A DNA stretch of 12,997 bases from Pseudomonadota bacterium. Its GTDB lineage: Bacteria > Pseudomonadota > Alphaproteobacteria > Sphingomonadales > Sphingomonadaceae. A program made the position numbers and the translations under genes. The notes under the pieces were generated by a model. It was given only the letters and a program-made list of their open reading frames with translations. It did not search any database and had not been told where the DNA came from. Positions 1-7,390 of the stretch are shown here, piece by piece (the first letter of the stretch is position 1; the number at the start of each line of letters is the position of its first letter). The stretch covers positions 1-12,997 of the forward strand of contig JAEZES010000037.1 in NCBI GenBank assembly GCA_023432995.1, written 5' to 3'.

Positions 1-98
1 GCGCCGGGCCGCTGGCCGGCTGGCCCGGCTATCTCGGCGCGGCACTCGCCGGTGGCGCGTTGGCGTGGGCGGCGATGCTCGCCGGAACGCTCGGCTGA
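1..98 (+). CDS. C-terminal tail of a membrane protein, probably UbiB (partial)
   Basis: An open frame enters from the left edge (frame 3, bases 3-98) and ends at TGA 96-98. Its 31 residues are hydrophobic and rich in Ala, Gly and Leu, ending in ALAWAAMLAGTLG, which looks like a C-terminal transmembrane segment. UbiB-type atypical kinases of ubiquinone synthesis end in such hydrophobic helices, and ubiB lies directly upstream of coaBC in many sphingomonads. The identity therefore rests on gene order plus the hydrophobic tail; no catalytic motif lies in the window. It could be another membrane protein. Codon use matches the neighbours. Confidence 0.45.
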   Translation, partial: AGPLAGWPGYLGAALAGGALAWAAMLAGTLG

Positions 99-171
99 GC
101 GCCCGGCGCTAGGCAAAATATTAACCATCGAAGGGCAAGGCTGGCCCAAAGCTGGCATTAGGTGCGCAGCG

Positions 172-192
172 AAGCTAGGCTTGCAAGCTAGG
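172..192 (+). repeat. 8-bp direct repeat in the coaBC leader
   Basis: AAGCTAGG occurs at 172-179 and again at 185-192, separated by five bases. The second copy runs into the likely ribosome binding site of coaBC. It may be a regulator half-site pair or chance. The rest of the 99-201 leader holds a TTAACCAT octamer at 121-128 and no convincing sigma-70 promoter. Confidence 0.3.
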
Positions 193-195
193 TGA
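190..195 (+). promoter_or_regulatory. ribosome binding site favouring the GTG start of coaBC
   Basis: AGGTGA lies six bases before GTG 202. The in-frame ATG at 223, which would give a start closer to the usual family N-terminus, has only GGGAG at 204-208, about 14 bases upstream. The better spacing favours GTG 202. Confidence 0.5.
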
Positions 196-201
196 TAGAC
201 C

Positions 202-1929
202 GTGGGAGTTGAGCACCGCCACATGGTTGCGCCGCGTGTCCTGCTGGTCGTCGGCGGGGGAATCGCCGCCTACAAGGCGTGCGAACTCGTCCGTCTGATC
301 CGCAAGGGCGGAGGCGACGTCACCTGCGTGCTGACCGAGGGCGGGGCGCAGTTCGTCACCCCGATGAGCCTTGCCGCGCTGTCCGGCAACCAGGTCCACA
401 CCTCGCTGTGGGACCTTAAGGACGAGGTCGAGATCGGCCATATCGAGCTCAGCCGCCAGGCCGAGCTGGTGGTCGTCTGCCCGGCGACCGCCGACCTGAT
501 GGCCAAGATGGCCGCCGGGATCGCCGACGATCTCGGCACGACGCTGATCCTCGCCACCGACAAGCCCGTGCTGGTGGTGCCGGCGATGAACGTGAAGATG
601 TGGCAGCACGCCGCGACCCAGCGCAACATCGAATGGCTCAAGCAGGCCGGCGTCCACGTGATGCAGCCCGACGAGGGCGAGATGGCCTGCGGCGAGTTCG
701 GGCCCGGCCGGCTGCCCGAGCCCGAAATGGTCTGGCTCGAGATCGCCGGCCTGCTCGGGCTCGATCCGGGCGAAGCCGGCGCGCGCGAGGTGGCCGAGTA
801 CGTCGAGGCGCGCGCGCCCGAGGACGAGGGTGATGCCCCCGACGGCAAGCAGGGCGGGCTGGCCGGACTGTTGGCCTCGATCATTCCGAGAAGCACGCCG
901 CGCCGGATCGCCGACGAGGAAGTCACCTACGACGACGGCGAGTTCGCCGATGCACCTGCGCCCGAGGAGCCCGGCGACGAGGAGCCGCCCGAAGAGACGC
1001 CGCCCGAAGAGGTGCCGATCGAAGCGGGCCCGCCGCTGCCCGAACCCGATCTGACCGGCGGGCCCGTGCTCGTCGCCAAGGGCAAGGCCAAGGCCGCCCC
1101 GCCGACCGATCGCGAGGCGATCAACCACGAGGTCAACCCGCAGCAGACCGCGCCCGAGCCGCTCGCCGAGGAGGTCGCGGTCGCGCTCGACGCGTTCGAT
1201 CCGCTCGAGGGACAGCCGGAGTTCGACGTCGCCCCCGAGCACCGGCCGCTTTACGGCAAGCACGTGCTGGTCACCGCCGGGCCGACCCACGAGCCGATCG
1301 ACCCGGTGCGCTACATCGCCAACCGGTCGTCGGGTAAGCAGGGCTATGCGATCGCCGCCGCGGCCGCGGCCGCGGGCGCGCGCGTGACGCTGGTCTCGGG
1401 GCCGGTGGCCCTGGCCACCCCTCCGGGTGTCGACCGGATCGACGTCGAGAGCGCCGAGGAGATGGCCGCCGCGGTCAAGAAGGCGCTGCCGGCCGATGTC
1501 GCGGTGATGGTCGCCGCGGTGTCGGACTGGCGGACCAAGGAAGTCGCGCCCGAGAAGATGAAGAAGCGCGGCTCGGCGCCGCCGGCGCTGCTGCTCAAGG
1601 AAAACCCCGACATCCTCGCCACCACCGCCGGCAGCCGCAATCGTCCGAAACTGCTGATCGGCTTCGCCGCCGAGACCGAGGACGTCATCGGCAACGCCAC
1701 CCGCAAGCGCAAGAACAAGGGTGTCGACTGGATCGTCGCCAACGACGTCACGCCGGTGAAGGGCAAGGGCAAGGGGGCGATGGGCGGCGACCGCAACACC
1801 GTGCACCTGATCTCCGACGGCAAGACCGAGAACTGGGAGCCGATGAGCAAGCAGGCAGTCGCTCACAAGCTGGTCGAGCGGATCGCCGACGCACTCAACA
1901 ACCCGCCCGAAGCCGCCCGCGATGACTGA
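202..1929 (+). CDS. coaBC: bifunctional phosphopantothenoylcysteine decarboxylase / phosphopantothenate-cysteine ligase
   Basis: This enzyme makes 4'-phosphopantetheine in coenzyme A synthesis: the CoaB part joins 4'-phosphopantothenate to cysteine using CTP, and the FMN-dependent CoaC part decarboxylates the product. The CoaC flavoprotein domain is residues 10-190, with GGGIAAYKACE at 18-28, the likely catalytic His80 (GHIELS), the PAMN motif at 127-130 and the clamp Cys163 in ACGEFGPGR. CoaB is residues 350-568, with TAGPTHEPIDPVRYIANRSS at 358-377, EKMKKR at 451-456, GFAAET at 487-492 and AND at 513-515. All expected motifs are present, so it should be active. Between the domains lies a roughly 155-residue linker (about 193-347) rich in Glu, Asp, Pro and Ala; the E. 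coli protein is about 400 residues in total, so this one is about 170 longer. The start is GTG 202 or ATG 223. The end overlaps dut by 8 bases, implying co-translation. Confidence 0.95.
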   Translation: MGVEHRHMVAPRVLLVVGGGIAAYKACELVRLIRKGGGDVTCVLTEGGAQFVTPMSLAALSGNQVHTSLWDLKDEVEIGHIELSRQAELVVVCPATADLMAKMAAGIADDLGTTLILATDKPVLVVPAMNVKMWQHAATQRNIEWLKQAGVHVMQPDEGEMACGEFGPGRLPEPEMVWLEIAGLLGLDPGEAGAREVAEYVEARAPEDEGDAPDGKQGGLAGLLASIIPRSTPRRIADEEVTYDDGEFADAPAPEEPGDEEPPEETPPEEVPIEAGPPLPEPDLTGGPVLVAKGKAKAAPPTDREAINHEVNPQQTAPEPLAEEVAVALDAFDPLEGQPEFDVAPEHRPLYGKHVLVTAGPTHEPIDPVRYIANRSSGKQGYAIAAAAAAAGARVTLVSGPVALATPPGVDRIDVESAEEMAAAVKKALPADVAVMVAAVSDWRTKEVAPEKMKKRGSAPPALLLKENPDILATTAGSRNRPKLLIGFAAETEDVIGNATRKRKNKGVDWIVANDVTPVKGKGKGAMGGDRNTVHLISDGKTENWEPMSKQAVAHKLVERIADALNNPPEAARDD

Positions 1930-2383
1930 GCCGGTTGCGGTGCGCATCCGGCGCCTGCCGCACGGCGACGGCCTCGCCCTTCCCAGCTACGCCACCCCGG
2001 GCGCGGCCGGCATGGACGTGCTCGCCGCCGAGGACGTGACGCTCGCCCCGGGCGGGCGGCACGCCGTGGCCACGGGCTTCGCGGTGGCAATTCCGCCCGG
2101 CTACGAGATCCAGGTGCGCCCGCGCTCGGGGCTCGCGCTCAAGCACGGGATCAGCGTGCCCAATGCGCCGGGCACGATCGATTCGGACTATCGTGGCGAG
2201 CTCAAGGTCATCCTGATCAACCACGGCAGCGAACCGTTCGCGATCGCGCGCGGCGATCGCATCGCCCAGCTCGTCCTCGCTCCGGTGACGCTGGCCGCGT
2301 GGCAGGAGGTCGCCGAGCTCGACGAGACCGCCCGCGGCGCCGGCGGCTTCGGCTCGACCGGGGGCCACGCCCGGCTGATCTAA
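1922..2383 (+). CDS. dut: dUTP diphosphatase (dUTPase)
   Basis: It hydrolyses dUTP to dUMP and pyrophosphate, keeping uracil out of DNA and supplying dUMP for thymidylate synthesis. All five motifs of the trimeric dUTPase family are visible: AGMDV at 29-33, RPRSGLALKHG at 66-76, GTIDSDYRGE at 84-93 with Asp87 as the likely catalytic base, RGDRIAQLVL at 110-119, and the C-terminal GAGGFGSTG at 139-147 whose Phe143 stacks on uracil. The length of 153 residues is typical. The ATG at 1922 lies inside the last codons of coaBC, so the two genes are probably translationally coupled. The pairing coaBC-dut is common in proteobacteria. No clear hairpin is seen in the 30 bases before the convergent gene. 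Confidence 0.96.
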   Translation: MTEPVAVRIRRLPHGDGLALPSYATPGAAGMDVLAAEDVTLAPGGRHAVATGFAVAIPPGYEIQVRPRSGLALKHGISVPNAPGTIDSDYRGELKVILINHGSEPFAIARGDRIAQLVLAPVTLAAWQEVAELDETARGAGGFGSTGGHARLI

Positions 2384-2413
2384 AGGCGTTGCGGGCGTGC
2401 GCCGGTTCGCGCG

Positions 2414-4768
2414 CTAGGCGGCCCGATCTTCGCGCCGCGCGTGCTCGTCGAGCGCCCCCTTGAGGTGATGCGCGGGGACCGCGCGCGAGAACAGGAACCC
2501 CTGCAGCTGGTTGCACCCGGCGCTGCGCAGGAAGCTTTCCTGGTCGGCGGTCTCGACCCCCTCGGCCGTGACCTTGAGGCCCATCGCGTGCCCGAGCGTG
2601 ACCACCGCGGTGACGATCGCCGCAGCGTCCATCGCGTGCCCGAGGCTCTGGATGAAGCTCTTGTCGATCTTGATCTTGTCGACCTCGAAATCGCGCAGGT
2701 AGCTGAGCGACGAATAGCCCGTCCCGAAGTCGTCGAGCGCAATGCGGAAGCCCTCGGCGCGCAGCCGCTTCAGCGCGCCACGGACGCTCTCGTTCTGGTC
2801 GAGCACGACGCCTTCGGTGACCTCGAGCTCGATCTGGTGCGGGCTGACGCCGGCCTCGCGGACCAGCGCCGAGATCCGCTCGGCGAACGCATCGTCGCAG
2901 AACTGGACCGGCGACAGGTTGACCGCGATGGTCAGGCTCGGCCATTCGCGCGCGACCTTGCAGGCTTCGGTCAGCACCCAGTCGCCGAGCTGTGAGATCA
3001 GCCCGGTTTCCTCGGCGACCGGCACGAACAGGTGCGGTCCGATCCACCCGCGGCTCGGATGGCGCCAGCGGAGCAGCGCTTCGAGGCCGGTGACCTTGCG
3101 TCGGTCGGAATCGACCAGCGGCTGGTAATGCACGCACAGGCCCTCGCCGCTGGCCAGCGCGGCCCGCAAGTCGGCTTCGAGCACCGCGCGAAGCTGGACC
3201 GTCTCGTCCATCGATTCGGTGAAGAAGCGATAGCCGTCGCGACCTTCGTCCTTGGCCCGGTAGAGCGCGATGTCGGCTTTGCGCATCAGGTCGGTGCGAT
3301 CGGTGCCGCACTCGGGCGCGAGCGCCACGCCGATGCTGACGCCGACGTGCGCCTGGTTGCCGAGGATTTCGAACGGGCGCCGCAGCTCCTCGAGAATGCG
3401 ATCGAGCGTCGATTCGACCTCGTCGCCGAAGTCATCCTCCTGCAGCAGGATCGCGAACTCGTCGCCGCCGAGCCGGGCGACGCAATCGGGGCGGCCGAGC
3501 ACGCGCACCAGCCGCCGCCCGACCTCCTGGATCAGCGCGTCGCCGGCGAGGTGCCCGAAACGATCGTTGACGTTCTTGAACCGGTCGAGGTCGAGCAGCA
3601 GGATCGCCGCCGTCTCGCCGTGACGCGCGCGGATCAGCGCCTGGTCGGCGGTATCGTTGAACAGCGCGCGGTTCGGCAGTCCGGTGAGCACGTCGTGATA
3701 GGCGAGGTGGTGCGCCTGGGCTTCCTTGGCTTTCAGTTCGAGGTGGGCCCGCTCGAGCTCGAGCAGCTGCTCCTCGTCGCGCAGCATCAGGCGGCGCATG
3801 CGCAGCGCCATCAGCAGCACCAGCAGGGCGATCACGCCGAACACGCCCGCGGCCGGCGCGAGCAACTGGCTGACGACCGCGGCGCCGGCGAGCGTCGGCT
3901 TCCAGAACATGTTGGTCAGCGGAACGCCGTCGCTGTCCAGCAGCGGGGTCGAGACTTCACCCTCGCGCGGGCTGACGGCGTCGTCGAGGCGCAGCCCGGT
4001 GAGGCTCTTCTCCTTCGACACCTCGAGCAGGAACGGCTCGTCGAGATAGCGCAGGTTGACCAGCACCGGGGGCCGGTCCGCGCCGGCAGCCTGTTCGCCG
4101 CCGAGCCGCGTTATCTGCATCACGCTGACGAACGCGACCCGCTCGCCGATCCGCACCAGGTCGGTGGCGTGCACCACGCTGGCGGTGGTCGGCACAGTCG
4201 GAAACACGGTTACCGGCTCGTTCGAGAAACCCGGTGCCGGTGGGAACTCGATCGGCGCCGGGGGCGAACCCGGGAGGCGTTCGTTGAGGTTGCCGCGCCC
4301 GCTCGGGCGCTTGAGTTCGCCGCGCGCCAGCTTGACGAACCGATCGACCGCCGGGGCCACGCGCTGGTAGGCCGACGGCGCGGCGAACCGGCGCTCTACG
4401 GCGGCGTAGATCGGGCGATCGGCCGGGTCGAGAATGTAGGTTTCGTGCGCCTTGTAGAGATCGAACAGCGGGAAGCTGACGTTCTCGTCGAGCCACTTGC
4501 GGTCGGGATCGGCCGACGCGGCCTCGGCGATGCAGGCGGCGCACAGGCCGACCGATTCCTGCGCCAGCGACAGCTCGTCCATGCCCGAAGTCGCGGCCCG
4601 CCACACTTCGAGCTGCTGGCCGAGGATCGACATCTGGTCGGTCCCGCGGCTCGCGGCGACGAGCGCGCCGCCGCACAGGGCCGCTGTGACCAGCAGGATG
4701 ATCGCGCCGGGTAACAGGACTCGCAGCCGGAAACGGCGGTTGAAACGGCTGCGAACGGGGGGAGACAT
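2414..4768 (-). CDS. CHASE4-like sensor GGDEF-EAL protein (cyclic-di-GMP turnover)
   Basis: A membrane sensor of 784 residues that can in principle both make and break cyclic-di-GMP. In order: a basic N-terminus; TM helix about 20-40; a periplasmic domain 41-303 whose segment 92-122 (WLDENVSFPLFDLYKAHETY, then LDP and IYAA) resembles CHASE4; TM helix about 304-322; a charged, probably coiled-coil linker 325-352; GGDEF domain 352-516; EAL domain 530-775. The GGDEF motif is intact at 434-438, with metal-binding Asp393. The EAL signature is intact (EALLRW 563-568), with Asn617, Glu652, Asp679-Asp680, Lys700, Glu736 and Gln756 in place. The inhibitory RxxD site ahead of GGDEF reads GRPD (425-428), so product inhibition may be weak. 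The periplasmic domain carries a Pro-rich stretch at 165-192. The ribosome binding site is weak. Which activity dominates, and the signal sensed, cannot be read from the sequence. Confidence 0.92.
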   Translation of the reverse strand: MSPPVRSRFNRRFRLRVLLPGAIILLVTAALCGGALVAASRGTDQMSILGQQLEVWRAATSGMDELSLAQESVGLCAACIAEAASADPDRKWLDENVSFPLFDLYKAHETYILDPADRPIYAAVERRFAAPSAYQRVAPAVDRFVKLARGELKRPSGRGNLNERLPGSPPAPIEFPPAPGFSNEPVTVFPTVPTTASVVHATDLVRIGERVAFVSVMQITRLGGEQAAGADRPPVLVNLRYLDEPFLLEVSKEKSLTGLRLDDAVSPREGEVSTPLLDSDGVPLTNMFWKPTLAGAAVVSQLLAPAAGVFGVIALLVLLMALRMRRLMLRDEEQLLELERAHLELKAKEAQAHHLAYHDVLTGLPNRALFNDTADQALIRARHGETAAILLLDLDRFKNVNDRFGHLAGDALIQEVGRRLVRVLGRPDCVARLGGDEFAILLQEDDFGDEVESTLDRILEELRRPFEILGNQAHVGVSIGVALAPECGTDRTDLMRKADIALYRAKDEGRDGYRFFTESMDETVQLRAVLEADLRAALASGEGLCVHYQPLVDSDRRKVTGLEALLRWRHPSRGWIGPHLFVPVAEETGLISQLGDWVLTEACKVAREWPSLTIAVNLSPVQFCDDAFAERISALVREAGVSPHQIELEVTEGVVLDQNESVRGALKRLRAEGFRIALDDFGTGYSSLSYLRDFEVDKIKIDKSFIQSLGHAMDAAAIVTAVVTLGHAMGLKVTAEGVETADQESFLRSAGCNQLQGFLFSRAVPAHHLKGALDEHARREDRAA

Positions 4769-4880
4769 GCGGCTTACTCGGTGTTGAGGTCAGCCGCTTT
4801 TTGGATTTTCAGCTACTTACAGGCAGCGAGCGAGGTCCTATGTAGTTTTCCCAGAGTTTCGGCCCGCGCTCTTAACGAAT

Positions 4881-4905
4881 CGGGCGGGCCGATCCGGCCC
4901 GCCCG
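4881..4905 (-). terminator. hairpin terminator after the DUF4136 gene
   Basis: A perfect inverted repeat: an 11-bp GC-only arm at 4881-4891, loop ATC, matching arm at 4895-4905. It lies 23 bases after the stop codon of the - strand lipoprotein gene. On that strand the stem is followed by ATTCGTTAAG, not a strong T-run, so it may stop transcription weakly or protect the 3' end. The rest of 4769-4928 shows no further gene; the promoter of the GGDEF-EAL gene should lie within about 4769-4870 but no clear -35/-10 pair is visible. Confidence 0.6.
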
Positions 4906-4928
4906 CAGGTTCGCCGTCAGGCGATCGA

Positions 4929-5624
4929 TCAGTTGCCGTTGCGCTGGACGACCTGCTTTTCCGGCGCGACCGAGATGCGCACGGTCTCGCCCGAATTGCC
5001 GGGGAAGCCGGTGAACATCGCCTCGACCAGGTTCGGCACCAGGTACTGCAGCCGATTGGAGGTCGACACCGCCTGGGCGTTGCCCTCGAAAAGGCGCTGC
5101 CCGCTGCGGCCGTCGTCGATCTTCACCTCGATGCCGCTAGTGTAGACCGTGTAGCTGTAGACCTCGTCACCGAAGAAGCTGTCGTTCCAGCCCCATCCCC
5201 ACGGGCGATAGGGCAGGTAGCCGACGCGCGCGCCATACGGCGTGCGGTAGATCACCGGGCGGTAACCGTACCACGACGAGTAGAACGGGTCGCGGAAGCC
5301 GGGCCGGGTGCGGACCCGCTCGCGGCCGCTGTCGACCCCGTAGTCGAACCGCACGACCAGGTCGGCCTGCGCCGGATCGTCGATCGGGCGGTAGCCGAGC
5401 GTGGCCATGTTGTCGGCGACGAGCTGCGCATAATGGCGGAACTCGATGCCGCCGGCGAGCGCCGGGTCATCGGCGACGACGGTAAAGGTCTGGCCCGACG
5501 GGGGCGGCAGTTGCGAGGCGAAGCGCGAGACATCCGCGCGGAACGGGGAGGCGCACGCCGCCAGGGCCGCGAGGGCCAGCGGGATCAGCGCCATCCTGAG
5601 GCTGCGCCCGATTGTGCTCATCAT
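4929..5624 (-). CDS. DUF4136 family lipoprotein
   Basis: A 231-residue predicted lipoprotein. The signal peptide is residues 1-23 (GRSLRMALIPLALAALAAC), with lipobox LAAC and lipidated Cys24. The mature part resembles DUF4136: an N-terminal TFTVV strand (46-50), AQLVADNMATLGYRP (66-80), ADLVVRFDYGV (87-97) and a final beta segment (about 164-222) ending in a VEAMFTGFPGNSGETVRISV-like stretch. The middle, about 114-161, is unusually rich in Tyr, Trp, Phe and Gly. The family's molecular role is not established; the protein should sit in the periplasm, anchored in a membrane. The start ATG 5624 has GGAG eight bases upstream; a second ATG follows at once. The gene stands alone between a hairpin downstream and a 147-base gap upstream. 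Confidence 0.85.
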   Translation of the reverse strand: MMSTIGRSLRMALIPLALAALAACASPFRADVSRFASQLPPPSGQTFTVVADDPALAGGIEFRHYAQLVADNMATLGYRPIDDPAQADLVVRFDYGVDSGRERVRTRPGFRDPFYSSWYGYRPVIYRTPYGARVGYLPYRPWGWGWNDSFFGDEVYSYTVYTSGIEVKIDDGRSGQRLFEGNAQAVSTSNRLQYLVPNLVEAMFTGFPGNSGETVRISVAPEKQVVQRNGN

Positions 5625-5771
5625 GGAACGAACTCCGAAGGGTACACAGCTCGAACGTCGCAGGGCGGGCGCGCGAGTCTGCTATTCGACGAAACGTGGC
5701 ATAACCTCGCCGGGCTGAATAGCGGTTGAACGCAAGTCGCGAAAAAATCGTTGTTTTTCAGATGGTCAGAG

Positions 5772-7289
5772 TCACCGCTTGAGGCGATAGCTGACGAAGG
5801 CGACGCGCGTGCCATCGGGTGACCAGCTCGGCACGTTGATCGTCCCCTGGCCGCCGAACAGACGAGCGAGGATGGCCGGCGGCGCGGAGCCATCGGCGGG
5901 CATGATCCGCAGCTGCACGTCCTCGCGGTTCGGCGGGTGATCCTCGATCGCGATGTCGTCGCCGAACGAGACGTAGACGATCCATTTCCCGTCGGGCGAG
6001 AGGTGCGGGAACCAGTCGCGCCGCGCCGGGTCATGCGTCAGCTGAACCGGCTCGCTGCCGTCGGCGTTGGCCCGCCACAGGGCCATGGCGCCCGAGCGCG
6101 TCGAGTTGAAGTAAAGGTGGCCTCCGTCGGGCGAGTACTCGGGGCCGTCGTCGACCCCGGGGCCGACCACCAGCGGGCGCCGCTCGCCCGAGGCAACGTC
6201 GGCGGCCCAGATGTCGTAGCTGCCGTCGTCGAGCCCGACCCTGACATAGGCCAGCGTCCGTCCGTCGGGCGACCAGCCGTGCCAGTAGGAGCGCGCCGCG
6301 GGGTCGTCGACCACCGTGCGGATCGGCGCCGAGCCGTCGAGCGTGACGAGGTGGATGCGGCTCAGGTTGTCGGGCTCGATCTGGTCCGAGATGACCAGCT
6401 GCGTGCCGTCGGGCGACAGGCCGTGGTCGTTGTTGTTGTCGACGAAGCGGCCGGTGTCGATCGCTTGGGGCTCGCTGCGTGCGACCGGGATGCGCCAGAT
6501 GCGCCCGGCGCTGTTGTAGATCAGGCTGGCGCCGTCGCGGCTCCAGTTGGGCGCCTCGATCTTGTTGTCGAAGTGGCGCACGACGCGGCGGTTGCCGCTG
6601 TCGATCTCGAGCACCTCGAGCGTCGCCTCGACCTGCGCCGCGTAGCCGGTGTCGGGCACGTAGGCGAGCTGCGGTACGGTCAGCTCCACGTTCGAAAAGG
6701 TAGCTGTCTCGGTCCGCGAATTGTCGTGTGCCGAAAGCGCGAGGCCGACGAGGTACGGCGCCTGGAACGCGATGCGGAAGCTGCCGCCGGCGTGGCGCAG
6801 CATCCCATCCTCGCCGGCGACAGAAAAGTAGACGAAGTCGCCTTCGCGCTCGAGCCGCACCCGTCGCGCATGGGTCGCGGCCGAGACGATCTGCCGTGTC
6901 GGACCGTCCTGAACCTCGCGGTACTGCAGCGCCACGAGGCCGTCGCCGTGGACCATCACGTCGGCATAGGGCGAGCCCGGGGTCAGGTTCTGCCGGATCA
7001 TCAGCCCAGCCTTGCGGTGCGGATCGCCGCCTTCACCCTCGAAGGCGATATCGGCGGCGATGTGCAGGTCGCCCGAGCGCTGGGTCCAGACAAAGTGGAA
7101 AGCGTCCTCGCCGCCCCAGATGTTCGCGCCGCTGGCGGTCAGGCGATAGGTGTCGCCGGTGATTTCGGCGCTGCCGGCCGTCGAGACCTCGCCCACGTCC
7201 GCATGCTCGGCGAACGCGCCGACCGGCTCTGCGCTGGCCGGCGCGGTCCACAGTGTCACGTAAGCCGCCAGAGCGATGGCTGCGCGCAT
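5772..7289 (-). CDS. secreted TolB-like beta-propeller with N-terminal lectin-like domain
   Basis: A 505-residue protein with signal peptide 1-20 (cut after APASA) and no later membrane helix, so probably periplasmic. Residues about 24-205 resemble the concanavalin-like beta-sandwich of DUF1349-type proteins (ANIWGGEDAFHFVWTQRSGD 55-74; KAGLMIRQ 93-100). Residues 240-505 form a PD40 propeller: six repeats carry S(P/R)DG motifs at 249-253, 291-295, 339-343, 385-389, 430-434 and 489-493, each followed by a hydrophobic strand. The propeller is like that of TolB, but the TolB N-terminal domain is absent and the gene is not in a tol-pal cluster, so it should not be called tolB. Propellers of this kind bind protein or glycan ligands; a carbohydrate role is inference from the sandwich domain and the LacI-type site upstream. 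The start ATG 7289 has GGGGGAGAGGTGA just ahead of it. Confidence 0.85.
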   Translation of the reverse strand: MRAAIALAAYVTLWTAPASAEPVGAFAEHADVGEVSTAGSAEITGDTYRLTASGANIWGGEDAFHFVWTQRSGDLHIAADIAFEGEGGDPHRKAGLMIRQNLTPGSPYADVMVHGDGLVALQYREVQDGPTRQIVSAATHARRVRLEREGDFVYFSVAGEDGMLRHAGGSFRIAFQAPYLVGLALSAHDNSRTETATFSNVELTVPQLAYVPDTGYAAQVEATLEVLEIDSGNRRVVRHFDNKIEAPNWSRDGASLIYNSAGRIWRIPVARSEPQAIDTGRFVDNNNDHGLSPDGTQLVISDQIEPDNLSRIHLVTLDGSAPIRTVVDDPAARSYWHGWSPDGRTLAYVRVGLDDGSYDIWAADVASGERRPLVVGPGVDDGPEYSPDGGHLYFNSTRSGAMALWRANADGSEPVQLTHDPARRDWFPHLSPDGKWIVYVSFGDDIAIEDHPPNREDVQLRIMPADGSAPPAILARLFGGQGTINVPSWSPDGTRVAFVSYRLKR

Positions 7290-7314
7290 GTCACCTCTCC
7301 CCCGTTTGGTGAAG

Positions 7315-7328
7315 TGATAGCGCTAACA
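7315..7328. promoter_or_regulatory. LacI-type operator-like palindrome
   Basis: TGATAGCGCTAACA is a near palindrome: the core TAGCGCTA is perfect and six of seven base pairs match overall. A central CG in an A/T-flanked palindrome of this form is typical of LacI/GalR-family operators. It lies 25 bases upstream of the propeller gene start (on the - strand), well placed to block transcription. No LacI-family gene is in the window. Confidence 0.5.
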
Positions 7329-7351
7329 GGGCGATGGAGCGAGTCCTGCGA

Positions 7352-7383
7352 AATCCTCCCCCGAGCTTGGCTCGGGGAGGATT
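7352..7383 (-). terminator. hairpin after trpS, dispersed-repeat-like
   Basis: A long inverted repeat: left arm 7352-7366 (with one bulged C), loop TTG, right arm 7370-7383; the core is CCTCCCC paired with GGGGAGG. It lies seven bases beyond the trpS stop on the - strand and is followed there by ATTTCG, so it can act as a modest terminator separating trpS from the propeller gene. The same CCTCCCC/GGGGAGG stem appears at 12931-12949, which suggests a dispersed palindromic repeat family. Confidence 0.6.
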
Positions 7384-7390
7384 GGGCTCC

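Noticed and set aside
121..128. TTAACCAT resembling a CtrA half-site upstream of coaBC
   Set aside because: No second half-site at the expected spacing; a single octamer is not enough.
175..1947. Long open frame of 590 codons antisense to coaBC
   Set aside because: A by-product of high GC with biased third positions; the protein is rich in Arg, Gly, Asp and His with no family resemblance, while the + strand has clear CoaBC motifs.
3032..4714. Open frame of 560 codons antisense to the GGDEF-EAL gene
   Set aside because: Same compositional artefact; the opposite strand carries intact GGDEF and EAL signatures.
5741..5759. A/T hairpin GAAAAA...TTTTTC between the propeller and DUF4136 genes
   Set aside because: Stem of only A-T pairs with one G-C, too weak to call a terminator; may simply be a low-complexity A/T tract.
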